Positions 16,405 through 25,091 of a DNA stretch of 51,671 nt are shown piece after piece. The stretch is from NCBI GenBank assembly GCA_903825465.1, contig CAIKAR010000013.1:1-51671 (forward strand), given 5' to 3'. The DNA is from an uncultured Hyphomicrobiales bacterium. Lineage in GTDB: Bacteria > Pseudomonadota > Alphaproteobacteria > Rhizobiales > Beijerinckiaceae. The position numbers and the translations under genes were made by a program. How positions within the stretch are numbered: the stretch's first letter is position 1; each line of letters starts with the position of its first letter. The notes beneath the pieces are model-generated. The model was not told the origin of the DNA, ran no database searches, and saw only the letters and a list, made by a program, of their open reading frames with translations.

Positions 16405-17154
16405 CGCGCTCAGAACACCCTGCGTTTCCGCGTCGGCGACACCATCGACGCGGGCGGGGCGGAAGTGGCGCTGAAAGGCTTCGACGACCACCCGTGTATG
16501 GGCGTCGAAGGTGTCGCCGGGAGCGATGTCGTAGCCCCACCGCGCGAGGCTTTCACGCCATTCGGAGACGCGTTCGCCACAATCGCCTTCAAGAAGGGGG
16601 GCGCTTGCGAGAAGCGGCGCGTTGGCCGCGGGCGCGACATCGTCGGGCCATACGCCGACGCCTTGCGTCGCCAGCCACGCCCATGGAAAATTCTCGCCGG
16701 GATCGACCTTTCGCCCTGGCGCGATATCGGAATGGGCGAGAACGCGTTCGGGCGGAATGCCGTGGCGAGCGGCGATATCGCGGCACAAGGCCGCCACCGC
16801 CCCCATTTGCGCGGGCGGAAACGGCGGCAGGCCGCCGGGATGGCCGGCGTTGACGATTTCAATTCCAATGGAGCTCGAATTGATGTCGCGCTCGCCTTTC
16901 CAGCATGAGGCGCCGGCGTGCCAGGCGCGCCGCTCCTCGCGCACGAGTTGGTCGATCCGTCCATCTTCCCAGATGAAATAGTGGCAGGAAACCTGAGCTT
17001 CGCTCTTGCGCAAATGCGCCAGCGCGGCCTCGCCGCTCGCCATGCCCGTGTAATGAAGAACGAGGCAATTCGGCGCGCGGCCGTGCGCCCGCGCGCCATG
17101 GTTTGGCGAGGACGCGAATGCGGAAGCGAGCGTGGAATCGGGCTTGTCGGACAT
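16372..17154 (-). CDS. amiD: N-acetylmuramoyl-L-alanine amidase, AmiD type
   Basis: This 260-residue zinc amidase cleaves the bond between MurNAc and L-Ala in peptidoglycan fragments. The Amidase_2 domain (about residues 28-160) shows the zinc ligands in LHYTGM and HSDIAPGRKVDPG, plus the conserved WHAG and SIGIEIVN motifs. A C-terminal peptidoglycan-binding helical domain (about 190-255, ending with DAETQGVLSALL) follows. No clear signal peptide is present, so it may act in the cytoplasm on recycled muropeptides. Its end overlaps the end of the cupin gene by 33 bases. Confidence 0.9.
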   Translation of the reverse strand: MSDKPDSTLASAFASSPNHGARAHGRAPNCLVLHYTGMASGEAALAHLRKSEAQVSCHYFIWEDGRIDQLVREERRAWHAGASCWKGERDINSSSIGIEIVNAGHPGGLPPFPPAQMGAVAALCRDIAARHGIPPERVLAHSDIAPGRKVDPGENFPWAWLATQGVGVWPDDVAPAANAPLLASAPLLEGDCGERVSEWRESLARWGYDIAPGDTFDAHTRVVVEAFQRHFRPARVDGVADAETQGVLSALLRGFGDRPV

Positions 17155-17202
17155 GATTGAATACTACCGCCGATCAAACCCTGAACCCGGCATGGCCTGG
17201 AA

Positions 17203-17511
17203 TCAATAGCCCGCGTTGGCGGGGGCGTAGGCGGCGCAATAGCCATTGCCGTTGTAATCGTAGCGCACTCGCACGCAGCGTGGCGTGTCGGGGCCTGGCG
17301 TGTTCGCGCCAATCGCCGCGCCGGTGACGCCACCCGCGACCGCACCGACAATGGCGCCACCAGGACGGCCGGTGATAGCAGCGCCCAGAAGGCCGCCCGT
17401 CACCGCGCCGATGGCGCCGCCGCCAACGGTGCGATCTTGCTGCGTCGCGCCGCAGCCGCCGAGCGCCGCTGCGCCAGAGAGCGCCATCGCCAGAAGCATG
17501 GTTTTCCGCAT
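17203..17511 (-). CDS. Gly-zipper outer-membrane lipoprotein
   Basis: This 102-residue protein starts with MRKTM after GGAGG, 8 bases upstream. A lipoprotein signal ends in AALGGC, so the mature protein begins with a lipid-modified Cys near residue 20. Residues about 28-68 are a glycine-zipper region with repeated GAxxGG and GAAIG units, which tends to form paired membrane helices. The C-terminus is Tyr-rich (YDYNGNGYCAAY). Such small lipoproteins resemble the 17-kDa/SlyB-type surface antigens, but no precise function is known. A longer in-frame start at 17637 would hide the lipobox and is rejected. Confidence 0.8.
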   Translation of the reverse strand: MRKTMLLAMALSGAAALGGCGATQQDRTVGGGAIGAVTGGLLGAAITGRPGGAIVGAVAGGVTGAAIGANTPGPDTPRCVRVRYDYNGNGYCAAYAPANAGY

Positions 17512-17699
17512 TCCAAAACCTCCACAACGCCGCCGCCGACCGGACGGGGCGAACTTCGTGAAATCACTGCCATGAAGCGGTTGAAGCGCCGTTAATCGGC
17601 GCGGCCCCAAGCGCCGCCCGGGCCATTCAGCTTTCAATCGCGGCGTGAATAAGGCCGGCGGCGTTCTTGCCAGCCTGCGTTCGCCACCTTAAGGCTGGC

Positions 17700-18103
<404 letters not shown>

Positions 18104-18256
18104 TATTCGAAGGCGGTTGCGATCCCATGGATTGACGATCGCCACACCGGGAGATGATCGCCCATAACCGGGGCCGCGCGCGTCAAAGGCGACAGCGTGG
18201 GCTTGACGTGTGCGCGCCATCGCTCCACACACCGCCGTCTGCATGAGGAAAACGCC

Positions 18257-18955
18257 ATGAGCAACATTCTTTTCGCGCCGCCCGTCGTCGCCCTGCCGAT
18301 CGCCGGCGGTTCGGACTCCTTCGCCGTTCGACGCATTTACTGCATTGGCCGCAACTACGCCGCCCACGCCCGCGAAATGGGCTCCGACCCGGACCGCGAA
18401 GCGCCTTTCTTTTTTCAGAAGCCACGCGACGCCATCCAGGTTGTGAAGCCGGGCGAAGTCGCCGAACATTCCTATCCCTCGCTGACGAAAAACTACCACT
18501 ACGAGATCGAGCTCGTCGCCGCGTTGAAGTCCGGCGGCAAGGATATTCCGATCGACAAGGCGCTCGACCATGTGTTCGGCTATGGCGTTGGCCTCGACAT
18601 GACGCGGCGCGACTTGCAGCGCGGCATGGGCGACGCCAAGAAGCCCTGGGAAATCGGCAAGGCCTTCGACCATTCGGCGCCCTGCGGGCCGCTGCACACG
18701 GTCGCCAGCGTCGGTCATTTCTCCAAGGGCGCGATCTCGTTGGCGGTGAACGGCGTCGTGAAGCAGAACTCCGACCTCACCCACATGATCTGGAGCGTCG
18801 CCGAGCAGATCGCTCAATTGTCGGCGGCGTTCGAGCTCTTCCCCGGCGACATCATCATGTCGGGCACGCCGGAGAACGTCGGCCCCGTCGTAAAGGGCGA
18901 CGTGTTGCTCGGCAAGATCGCGGGGCTTCCGGACCTGTCGATCAGAATTGTGTAG
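18257..18955 (+). CDS. Fumarylacetoacetate-hydrolase-fold protein, fumarylpyruvate hydrolase-like
   Basis: This 232-residue protein of the FAH superfamily starts at the ATG preceded by GAGGA. The early IYCIGRNYAAHA and FFFQKPRDAI motifs and the HYEIELVAAL stretch, with the metal-binding Glu residues, match small members such as fumarylpyruvate hydrolase (last step of the gentisate route) and oxaloacetate decarboxylase FAHD1. The Mg-dependent active site looks intact, including GDIIMSGTPENVGPV near the end. It precedes a second FAH-family gene on the same strand, with about 165 bases between. The substrate is a guess; catabolic neighbours suggest a ring-cleavage product. Confidence 0.85.
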   Translation: MSNILFAPPVVALPIAGGSDSFAVRRIYCIGRNYAAHAREMGSDPDREAPFFFQKPRDAIQVVKPGEVAEHSYPSLTKNYHYEIELVAALKSGGKDIPIDKALDHVFGYGVGLDMTRRDLQRGMGDAKKPWEIGKAFDHSAPCGPLHTVASVGHFSKGAISLAVNGVVKQNSDLTHMIWSVAEQIAQLSAAFELFPGDIIMSGTPENVGPVVKGDVLLGKIAGLPDLSIRIV

Positions 18956-19120
18956 GTTTTGGAGTGATCGCAACGTCGGGCGACAACGTCTCCGGCCTGA
19001 AACCGCTGTTCGGCGCGAAGCGCTGAACCCGCCGCCGCGTTGACGAAAGCGGCGGTGGATATCATCATGGATCATCGACAATAAAGCCGTCGCGCGGCGC
19101 CGGCGCATGGAGAACGCTCA

Positions 19121-20053
19121 GTGAAAATCGGCTTTTTCAACGACTTCCGCCTTGGGGTGGTCAAGGGCGACAACGTCGTCGACGTCACCGACCTCGCCAC
19201 CGGCCTCAAGCACACCGGGCCGCACGACCTGATCAACGCGGTGATCGAGAATTTCGCGCATCTGCGCGCCGCGTTCGAGGCGCGCGCGGCGAAGGAGGCG
19301 GGCGTTCCAATCGCGTCTGTGAAAATCCGCCCGCCGCTGCCGCGCCCGGTCAATCTCGACTGCATGGCGGTGAACTACATGGAGGACGGCACGCGCAAGG
19401 AGCCCGCGCCGATCAACGCCTTCCACAAGTCGCCGACCGGCGTCATCGGCGACGGCGACACGATGGTGCTGACCGACATTCCGGCGACCGTGTTCGAGGG
19501 CGAAGCGGAAATCGCGCTCGTTATCGGCAAGCACGCCAAGAACGTGCCGGCGGCGAAGGCCTACGACTACATTTTCGGATACACCTGTTTCATCGACGGC
19601 TCGGCCCGCGGCCTGCCGCCAGCCGGCAACACGTTCTATCAGATGAAGTCGCGCGACACCTTCGCGCCTGTGGGCCCGTGGATCGTCACCGCCGACGAGA
19701 TCAAGGACCCGCAAAACCTGCAGGTGAGGCTGTGGAACAACGGCGCGCTGCGCCAGAACTACAACACCAGCGACATGGCGCATAAAATTCCGCGCTGCGT
19801 CGAATTCGTCAGCCACATCCATCCGCTTGTGCCGGGCGATCTCATTCCCGCCGGCACCAATCACCGCGGGCTGCACGCCTTCCAGGATGGCGACAAGATC
19901 GAGTTGGAAGTCGAGAAGGTCGGCAAGCTGCGCATCGATGTGCGCGACGAGTTGAAGCGGACGTGGTCGCGCGAGACGCGGCTTGAGCGGCAGGACAAGG
20001 GCCTCGACCCTATCGCGCCGCAACTGACGGGGAAATACGCGCCGGCGAAATAG
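19121..20053 (+). CDS. FAH-family hydrolase
   Basis: This 310-residue protein starts at a GTG after GGAG. An N-terminal domain (residues 1-75) precedes the FAH catalytic domain, which has FEGEAEIALVIGKHAKNV (metal ligands), DYIFGYTCFIDGSARG and MKSRDTFAPVGPW. Members of this size include ureidoglycolate lyase-like and 2-keto-4-pentenoate hydratase/isomerase enzymes acting on dicarboxylic ring-cleavage products. With the preceding small FAH gene it gives two such hydrolases in tandem. A strong T-tailed hairpin follows the stop. Confidence 0.85.
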   Translation: MKIGFFNDFRLGVVKGDNVVDVTDLATGLKHTGPHDLINAVIENFAHLRAAFEARAAKEAGVPIASVKIRPPLPRPVNLDCMAVNYMEDGTRKEPAPINAFHKSPTGVIGDGDTMVLTDIPATVFEGEAEIALVIGKHAKNVPAAKAYDYIFGYTCFIDGSARGLPPAGNTFYQMKSRDTFAPVGPWIVTADEIKDPQNLQVRLWNNGALRQNYNTSDMAHKIPRCVEFVSHIHPLVPGDLIPAGTNHRGLHAFQDGDKIELEVEKVGKLRIDVRDELKRTWSRETRLERQDKGLDPIAPQLTGKYAPAK

Positions 20054-20083
20054 CTGGCGTGTCCGCCGCGTTTTCGGAACGCT

Positions 20084-20114
20084 AAGGGGTTTCCGCGGGG
20101 AGGCCCCTTTTTTT
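20084..20114. terminator. Rho-independent terminator between convergent genes
   Basis: An 11-pair stem (20084-20094 with 20099-20109; two G-T pairs) closes on a 4-base loop and is followed by a run of T to 20114. It lies between the FAH gene stop (20053) and the stop of the opposing glutathione transferase gene (20125). Since the left arm begins with A residues, it could also serve in part for the minus strand. Confidence 0.85.
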
Positions 20115-20124
20115 CGCTGTTTTC

Positions 20125-20742
20125 CTAATATGGCCCCCACGCCTTTTTCACGGCGGGCCGCGCCTCGATGGCGTCGTGCCAACGCCTCACATGCGGATAC
20201 GCGCCGAGGCCGATATTGTTGACGCCGTGCAGATGCGTGTCGGCGTACATCGAAATATCGGCGACGGAATAGGCGCCGGCGACATATTCGTTGTCGGCGA
20301 GGCGCGTGTTCAGCGTGTCGAACATGTCCTTCAACACATCGGTGTAGTGCTTCTTGGCCGCCGGCACGTCCTCGGGATTGCGCTGCGTGAAAAAGCCGAA
20401 CTGCTGCGCGAGCGTGGTGAAGGTCGCCGAGCCCCAGAACAGCCATTGATCGACCTTCAGCCGCGCGACAGGGTCCGCCGGATAAAGCCCATTGCCGGCC
20501 TTTTCGCCGAGATATCTCAAAATCGCGCCGGATTCGCATAGTGTGATCCGGGCGCCGCCCGGCCCATTGGGATCAACCAGCCCCGGAATTTTATGGCCGG
20601 GACTGATCTTTAGATACTCCGGCGCGAATTGTTCGCGCGCGCGGATGTTGACCGGCTTGATGACGAACGGCAGGCCGGATTCCTCCGCGCCCTGCCGCGC
20701 TTTGTAGCCGTTGTCGGTGGTCCAGAAATAAAGCTCGATCAT
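20125..20742 (-). CDS. Glutathione S-transferase, YfcG/Ure2-like
   Basis: This 205-residue protein begins MIELYFWTTDNGYKA, the usual start of the Nu/Ure2p-like branch, where Thr/Asn near residues 9-11 contact glutathione. The thioredoxin-like domain (1-85) includes the cis-Pro region IPGLVDP and the glutathione-binding ESGAILRYLGEK. The all-helical C-terminal domain has the N-capping box SVADISMYADT. Such enzymes often act as disulfide reductases. An ATG at 20751 (MKT) is an alternative start. It is the last gene of the minus-strand run after the PQQ dehydrogenase, with about 108 bases between. Confidence 0.88.
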   Translation of the reverse strand: MIELYFWTTDNGYKARQGAEESGLPFVIKPVNIRAREQFAPEYLKISPGHKIPGLVDPNGPGGARITLCESGAILRYLGEKAGNGLYPADPVARLKVDQWLFWGSATFTTLAQQFGFFTQRNPEDVPAAKKHYTDVLKDMFDTLNTRLADNEYVAGAYSVADISMYADTHLHGVNNIGLGAYPHVRRWHDAIEARPAVKKAWGPY

Positions 20743-20850
20743 GGTTTTCATCCAGTCTGCGCGCGACCGACGGGTCGATCGCCGGGGATCCGCGCGGGCG
20801 CGCGGCGGCGTTGGTCGGCGCGCGTCGACGCAAGCCAACGCGCTACTGGC

Positions 20851-22569
20851 TCAATCCACGGTGAAGACGTACATCACCGTCGAATTGCGCATCTCGTTCG
20901 TCTCCGGCGACTTGAGCAGCGTGCCGCGCGCGATGCGCGACAGGCCCGTCGTGGCGGCGATGTATTGCTTGCCGTTGTAGCCAAAGGAGATCGGCGGCGC
21001 GGTGAATCCGGCGCCCATGTTGATCTTCCATTTCAGTTCCATGCTCTCGTCGTCGAAGGCGGCGAAAGTGCCGTCGGCGTAGGCGGAATAGACGAGGCCG
21101 CCGGCGGTCGCGAGCGAGCCCGCGTGGCTGGCGTAGGGCCAGTGCGCCTTCTTCTTGATTTCGCCGGCGATGGGATCGAAGGCGACGAGATCGCCCTCGA
21201 TGCGTTCGAACGTCGTGGGGACGCCGCCCTTCCAGACGCCTTTCGGGTTGGACAAATTGGGGTCGATTTTTAGCTCGTCGCAGCCGCTGTCGGAGGGAAT
21301 GTAGAGCAGCTTCGTTTTGGGGCTGTAGGACGACGGCCAAAAATTGTTGCCCCCGCCGAGCGTCGGACATTGCTTGACGTTGTTGTGGTCGAGCGTCGCT
21401 GTGGCGACGCCGTTGTACATCTGGCGGTCGGCGTTGGCGACGTATTCGACGGGCTTGCCGGTCTTCAGATCGATGCCCGCCGTCCAATTGACGTTGGTGT
21501 AGGGCTTGGCGACGAGCATCTGCCCGTTGGCGCTTTCCATCGTGTAGACGTGCCCGTTGCGGTTGGACTGCGTCAGGAAGCGGCGGCTCTGTCCGTTGAC
21601 GTTGGCGTCGATGATGATCTCGGTCGAGATGGCGTCGTAGTCCCAGCCGTCGCCGGGCGTGTACTGGTGGTACCAGTTCATCTTGCCGTCGTCGGGGTTC
21701 CACGAGATCACGCTGTTCGTGTAGAGGTTGTCGCCGGGCCTGTAGGTCGGGTCGAACATCGGCACGGGGTTGCCGGTGCCCCAGAAAATCTGGTTGGAAT
21801 CGGGATCGTAGGTGCCCGTCGTCCACAACGATCCGCCGCCGGTCTGCCAGGCGTTGTTGTGGTCCTTCCACGTTTCGCTGCCGGGCTCGCCGGGCGCGGG
21901 CACGGTGAACTTCTTCCACAACACCTTGCCCGTCGCGGCGTCGAGGCTGGCGAGCCAGTCGCGCGTGCCGCGGTCGCCGCCAGAGGCGCCGATGAACACC
22001 TTGTCCTTCACCACCAGCGGCGCCGCGGTGAGCTCCACCGTCGGCTGGTCCTGCATGTTGGTTTCCCACACGACCTTGCCGGTTTCCTTGTTCGTGCCGA
22101 TGACGCGCGAAGGCCACCCCGCGACGGAAATCACGAGGTTGCCCCACAACGCGACGCCCCGGTTCGACCACGACGGCGGCTTCTCCTCGCCGGGGTCCAT
22201 GCGCCACACGATGCGGCCCGCGTCGCCGGAGCGCGCGTCGATCTTGTAGACGATCGACCAGTTGTCGATGTGGTAGATGAAGCCGTCCTCGACGAGGGCG
22301 GTCGCCTCGATGTTTTCGCCTGTCGCCGTGCCGCCGAGAGCCACCGCGTAGGCGAGCTTCATGTTCTTGACATTGTCGCGGTTGATTTGCGTCAGCGGCG
22401 AAAAGCGCTGGCCATTGTAGGAGCGGTGGTTGAAGAGCCAGTTGTTGGGCTCCTTGTCGGCGTTGACGAGGCGCTCGAAGGTCACGTCCGCGGCGAAGGC
22501 CGGCGCGCCGGCGGCGGCGGCCGTGGCGAGCGCGAGCGCGTGAATGGTGTTGCGGCGGCGCGAATCCAT
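20851..22569 (-). CDS. PQQ-dependent alcohol dehydrogenase with lanthanide signature
   Basis: This 572-residue periplasmic quinoprotein is an eight-bladed propeller with repeated W motifs (for example LDAATGKVLWK). A signal peptide ends near PAFAA (residue 27). The catalytic Asp310 is followed by Asp312 (GWDYDAIS), the extra Asp typical of lanthanide-using XoxF and ExaF enzymes. The Asn ligand is in WGTGNP (267). Two deviations: the metal-ligand Glu of the GAExG stretch is Asp199 (SGGDRG), and the adjacent Cys-Cys of methanol dehydrogenases is replaced (PSWSNRG, 132-138). There is no fused cytochrome domain and no xoxG/J-like gene nearby. The ATG at 22569 follows a GGAG site. The substrate is unknown. 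Confidence 0.88.
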   Translation of the reverse strand: MDSRRRNTIHALALATAAAAGAPAFAADVTFERLVNADKEPNNWLFNHRSYNGQRFSPLTQINRDNVKNMKLAYAVALGGTATGENIEATALVEDGFIYHIDNWSIVYKIDARSGDAGRIVWRMDPGEEKPPSWSNRGVALWGNLVISVAGWPSRVIGTNKETGKVVWETNMQDQPTVELTAAPLVVKDKVFIGASGGDRGTRDWLASLDAATGKVLWKKFTVPAPGEPGSETWKDHNNAWQTGGGSLWTTGTYDPDSNQIFWGTGNPVPMFDPTYRPGDNLYTNSVISWNPDDGKMNWYHQYTPGDGWDYDAISTEIIIDANVNGQSRRFLTQSNRNGHVYTMESANGQMLVAKPYTNVNWTAGIDLKTGKPVEYVANADRQMYNGVATATLDHNNVKQCPTLGGGNNFWPSSYSPKTKLLYIPSDSGCDELKIDPNLSNPKGVWKGGVPTTFERIEGDLVAFDPIAGEIKKKAHWPYASHAGSLATAGGLVYSAYADGTFAAFDDESMELKWKINMGAGFTAPPISFGYNGKQYIAATTGLSRIARGTLLKSPETNEMRNSTVMYVFTVD

Positions 22570-22658
22570 GGCGTTTCTCCATTGAGTTTTGTTTCGCGGC
22601 TTCGATCGCCGCAACTGTCGCCAGTTTGCCCGATCCAGCGCCGCGCGCAAGCCCGTTC

Positions 22659-23420
22659 TCACGCGTCGCGCGCCCGCCAGCGCAGCAGGCGGCGCTCGGC
22701 CAGTCCCAAGCCGTGGTTGATCGCGACGCCGATGACGCCGAGCATGATCAAGCCCGCGTAAAGCTCGGTGCCGCGGAAGCTGCGCTGCGCCAGAAAAATA
22801 TCGCGGCCGAGACCGGGAAGCGACGCCTGCATCTCCGTGACGACGGCTAGAATGAGCGAGACCGCGAGGCCCGAGCGCATGCCCGCGACGATGTCCGGCA
22901 TCGCCGATGGCGTCGCGATCTTGCCGAGAAACTCCCATTTCGTCAGGCCCAGCGCCGCGGAGACCTCGCGCAGGCGGGGGCTCACGTGACCGAAGCCGAA
23001 GACGCTCGACATCAGCACGGGCCAGATCGAGCCGAAGGCGATAACGAAAACCGCCATTTGTTCGCTGAGTCCGAAGAACAGGATCGCGACCGGAATCATC
23101 GCGGACGCCGGCAGCGGCCGCAGGAATTCCAGCGTCGGCGAGAGGAGGTCGCGGGCCAGTGGCGTCAGGCCAATCGCGGCGCCGAGCGCCACGCCCGCGA
23201 GCGAAGCGAGAAGCCAGCCTAGAATCATACGCGCCAGAGTCGCGAACAGCGACGTCCAGATCGAGCCGTCGGCGAAGCGCCCCGCGAGTTCGTCGAAGGT
23301 GCGCGCCGGCGTCGGCAGGAACACCGGCGACACAAGTCGAAATTCCGTGACGAGCCACCACGCCAGCAGCGCGGCGGCGGCGAACAACAACGGCGGCAGC
23401 GCGTTGAGAGTCCGGCTCAC
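22659..23420 (-). CDS. ABC transporter permease (nitrate/sulfonate/taurine type), second subunit
   Basis: This 253-residue inner-membrane permease has about six segments and the EAA-type loop for the ATPase (EVSAALGLTKWEFLGKIATPSAMP). It resembles SsuC/TauC/NrtB proteins. The GTG start at 23420 overlaps the end of the preceding permease gene by 4 bases, so the two are coupled. Its sequence is clearly different from that permease, so the channel is probably a heterodimer. Ninety bases separate it from the PQQ dehydrogenase gene. Confidence 0.88.
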   Translation of the reverse strand: MSRTLNALPPLLFAAAALLAWWLVTEFRLVSPVFLPTPARTFDELAGRFADGSIWTSLFATLARMILGWLLASLAGVALGAAIGLTPLARDLLSPTLEFLRPLPASAMIPVAILFFGLSEQMAVFVIAFGSIWPVLMSSVFGFGHVSPRLREVSAALGLTKWEFLGKIATPSAMPDIVAGMRSGLAVSLILAVVTEMQASLPGLGRDIFLAQRSFRGTELYAGLIMLGVIGVAINHGLGLAERRLLRWRARDA

Positions 23421-24166
23421 GCGCCGCTCCCTTCGCCGCGCGCGCCGCCGTCGACCGTGCTCAGCAATGCGTTGAGCGCGAAGCCAATCAAAGCCAGCCA
23501 CAGGATCTGCGCGAACATGACGTCGGGCCGCAGCGATTGTTGCGCCAGCACCAGCGCGTAGCCGAGGCCGCGCGGATTGACGGCGATCTCGATGGTGACG
23601 GCGACGACAAGCGCGATGCCGAGCGCGACGCGCACGCCGACGCCGATGCGCGCGAAGGCCGCGGGCAAGACAATCTTCCGCAGGCGCGCGGCGAAGGACA
23701 TTTCGAGCGCGTCGGCGACCTCGAGCAGGCGCGGCTCGACGCCGCGCACGGCGGCCGACGTGGCGATCATGATCGGCCAGCAGCAGGCGTAGGCGACGAC
23801 GACGACCTCCATCGCGAGGCCCCAGCCAAACAACAACAGTCCAAGCGGCATCAGCGCGACGGAGGGGATGGCGCGCAGCGCGTCGAAGGTCGGCCCGGCC
23901 GCGCGCGACGCGAGCCGCGACAGGCCCACCACCGCGCCCAGCGCGACGCCGACGACGGCGCCCAGCGCCAACCCCAACAGGGCGGACTGGCAGGTTTCCC
24001 AAGTCGATTCGAGGATGGAGCCGTCGAGCAGCGCCGCCCATCCGGCGGCGGCGATCGCGGAGGGATAGGACAGGGATTCGTAGGTCATGACGCCAAGTCG
24101 AGACGACAGTTCCCACACCGCCAGAATGAACAAAGGCAACGCCGCGCCGCGCGACAGCTTCGTCAT
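23417..24166 (-). CDS. ABC transporter permease (nitrate/sulfonate/taurine type), first subunit
   Basis: This 249-residue membrane protein has about six hydrophobic segments and the loop EVADALEMSFAARLRKIVLPAAFA, which contacts the ATPase. The SsuC/TauC-like fold is clear from PSVALMPLGLLLFGWG and the NPRGLGYAL ending. It starts one base after the ATPase gene stop and overlaps the second permease by 4 bases, a tight operon. No periplasmic binding protein gene is present in the cluster. Confidence 0.88.
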   Translation of the reverse strand: MTKLSRGAALPLFILAVWELSSRLGVMTYESLSYPSAIAAAGWAALLDGSILESTWETCQSALLGLALGAVVGVALGAVVGLSRLASRAAGPTFDALRAIPSVALMPLGLLLFGWGLAMEVVVVAYACCWPIMIATSAAVRGVEPRLLEVADALEMSFAARLRKIVLPAAFARIGVGVRVALGIALVVAVTIEIAVNPRGLGYALVLAQQSLRPDVMFAQILWLALIGFALNALLSTVDGGARGEGSGA

Positions 24167-24167
24167 G

Positions 24168-24977
24168 TCAATGGCCCTGCAACAGGCCGAAGAGGCGGTG
24201 GCGGCGCGCGAGGAACGCAGGGTCTTCGCGCGTCGTCAATTGATTGCGCGGCTTCGGCAGCCCGACATCGATGGTCTCTACGACGCGGCCGGGATTGGCG
24301 GCGAGCGCGATGACGCGGTCGCCGAGGTAGATCGCCTCCTCGAGGTCGTGGGTGATGAAGACGGTGGTGACGCGCTGTTCCGCCGCCAGCGCAAGCAATT
24401 CGTCCTGCAAGGTCTGCCGCGTGAGCGCGTCGAGCGCGCCAAAGGGCTCGTCCATCAGCATGACGCGCGGCTTCTGCGCCAGGCAGCGCGCGATCTGCAC
24501 GCGCTGCTGCATGCCGCCGGAGAGCTGCGCGGGATAGCGGTTGGCGGCCGCGTCGAGGCCCATCTTCGCCACCAGCGCGGCGACCCGGGCTTCCCGCTCG
24601 GGCTTGGAAAGGCCGGCGCGCTCGAGCGGCAGCGCGATGTTGCCCGCGACCGTGCGCCACGGCAGCAGGGCGTTCGCGTAGTCCTGAAACACAATGGCGC
24701 GCGCGCGGGAGGGGCCGTCGACGCGCTTGCCTTCGAATAGAACGTCGCCGGTCGTCGGCTTCATCAGGCCGGCGAGCAGCCGCAGCAGCGTGGTCTTGCC
24801 GCAGCCGGAGGGGCCGACGATGGACAGGAACTCGCCTTCGCGCACATCGAGCGAAATGTTGGCGAGCACCGGCCGGTTCGCCTCCGCGCCGAAGACGACG
24901 CCGACGTCGCGCAACGCGAGCGCTGGCGCTTCACTCGCCGCGTCTGCCGCCCGCGTCCTTGTTTCCACGTCCGGCAT
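24168..24977 (-). CDS. ABC transporter ATPase (SsuB/TauB/NrtD type)
   Basis: This 269-residue cytoplasmic ATPase powers the two downstream permeases. It has Walker A (GPSGCGKTT, about residue 58), a Q loop (FQDYANALLPWRT), the signature LSGGMQQRVQIAR, Walker B (VMLMDEP) and the switch His (FITHDLEEA). The ATG at 24977 gives a normal-length protein; GGGGAG lies about 11 bases upstream. The gene diverges from recF across 114 bases. One ATPase gene serving two unlike permease genes without a binding protein is the odd point of this cluster. Confidence 0.92.
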   Translation of the reverse strand: MPDVETRTRAADAASEAPALALRDVGVVFGAEANRPVLANISLDVREGEFLSIVGPSGCGKTTLLRLLAGLMKPTTGDVLFEGKRVDGPSRARAIVFQDYANALLPWRTVAGNIALPLERAGLSKPEREARVAALVAKMGLDAAANRYPAQLSGGMQQRVQIARCLAQKPRVMLMDEPFGALDALTRQTLQDELLALAAEQRVTTVFITHDLEEAIYLGDRVIALAANPGRVVETIDVGLPKPRNQLTTREDPAFLARRHRLFGLLQGH

Positions 24978-25091
24978 GGTTTTTCGAACTCCCCTGGACG
25001 GTTTACGGGGTTTGGCGGCGTCGCGCCAGACACGTTCCGTCCGGCGGCGCGCCACCTGTTCAATCCCGGCGATCCGTGGCACTCCAGCGCC

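Noticed and set aside
22570-23361. In-frame 5' extension of the PQQ dehydrogenase to 836 codons
   Set aside because: The added part overlaps the ABC permease gene and lacks domain features. The signal peptide and ribosome site fix the start at 22569.
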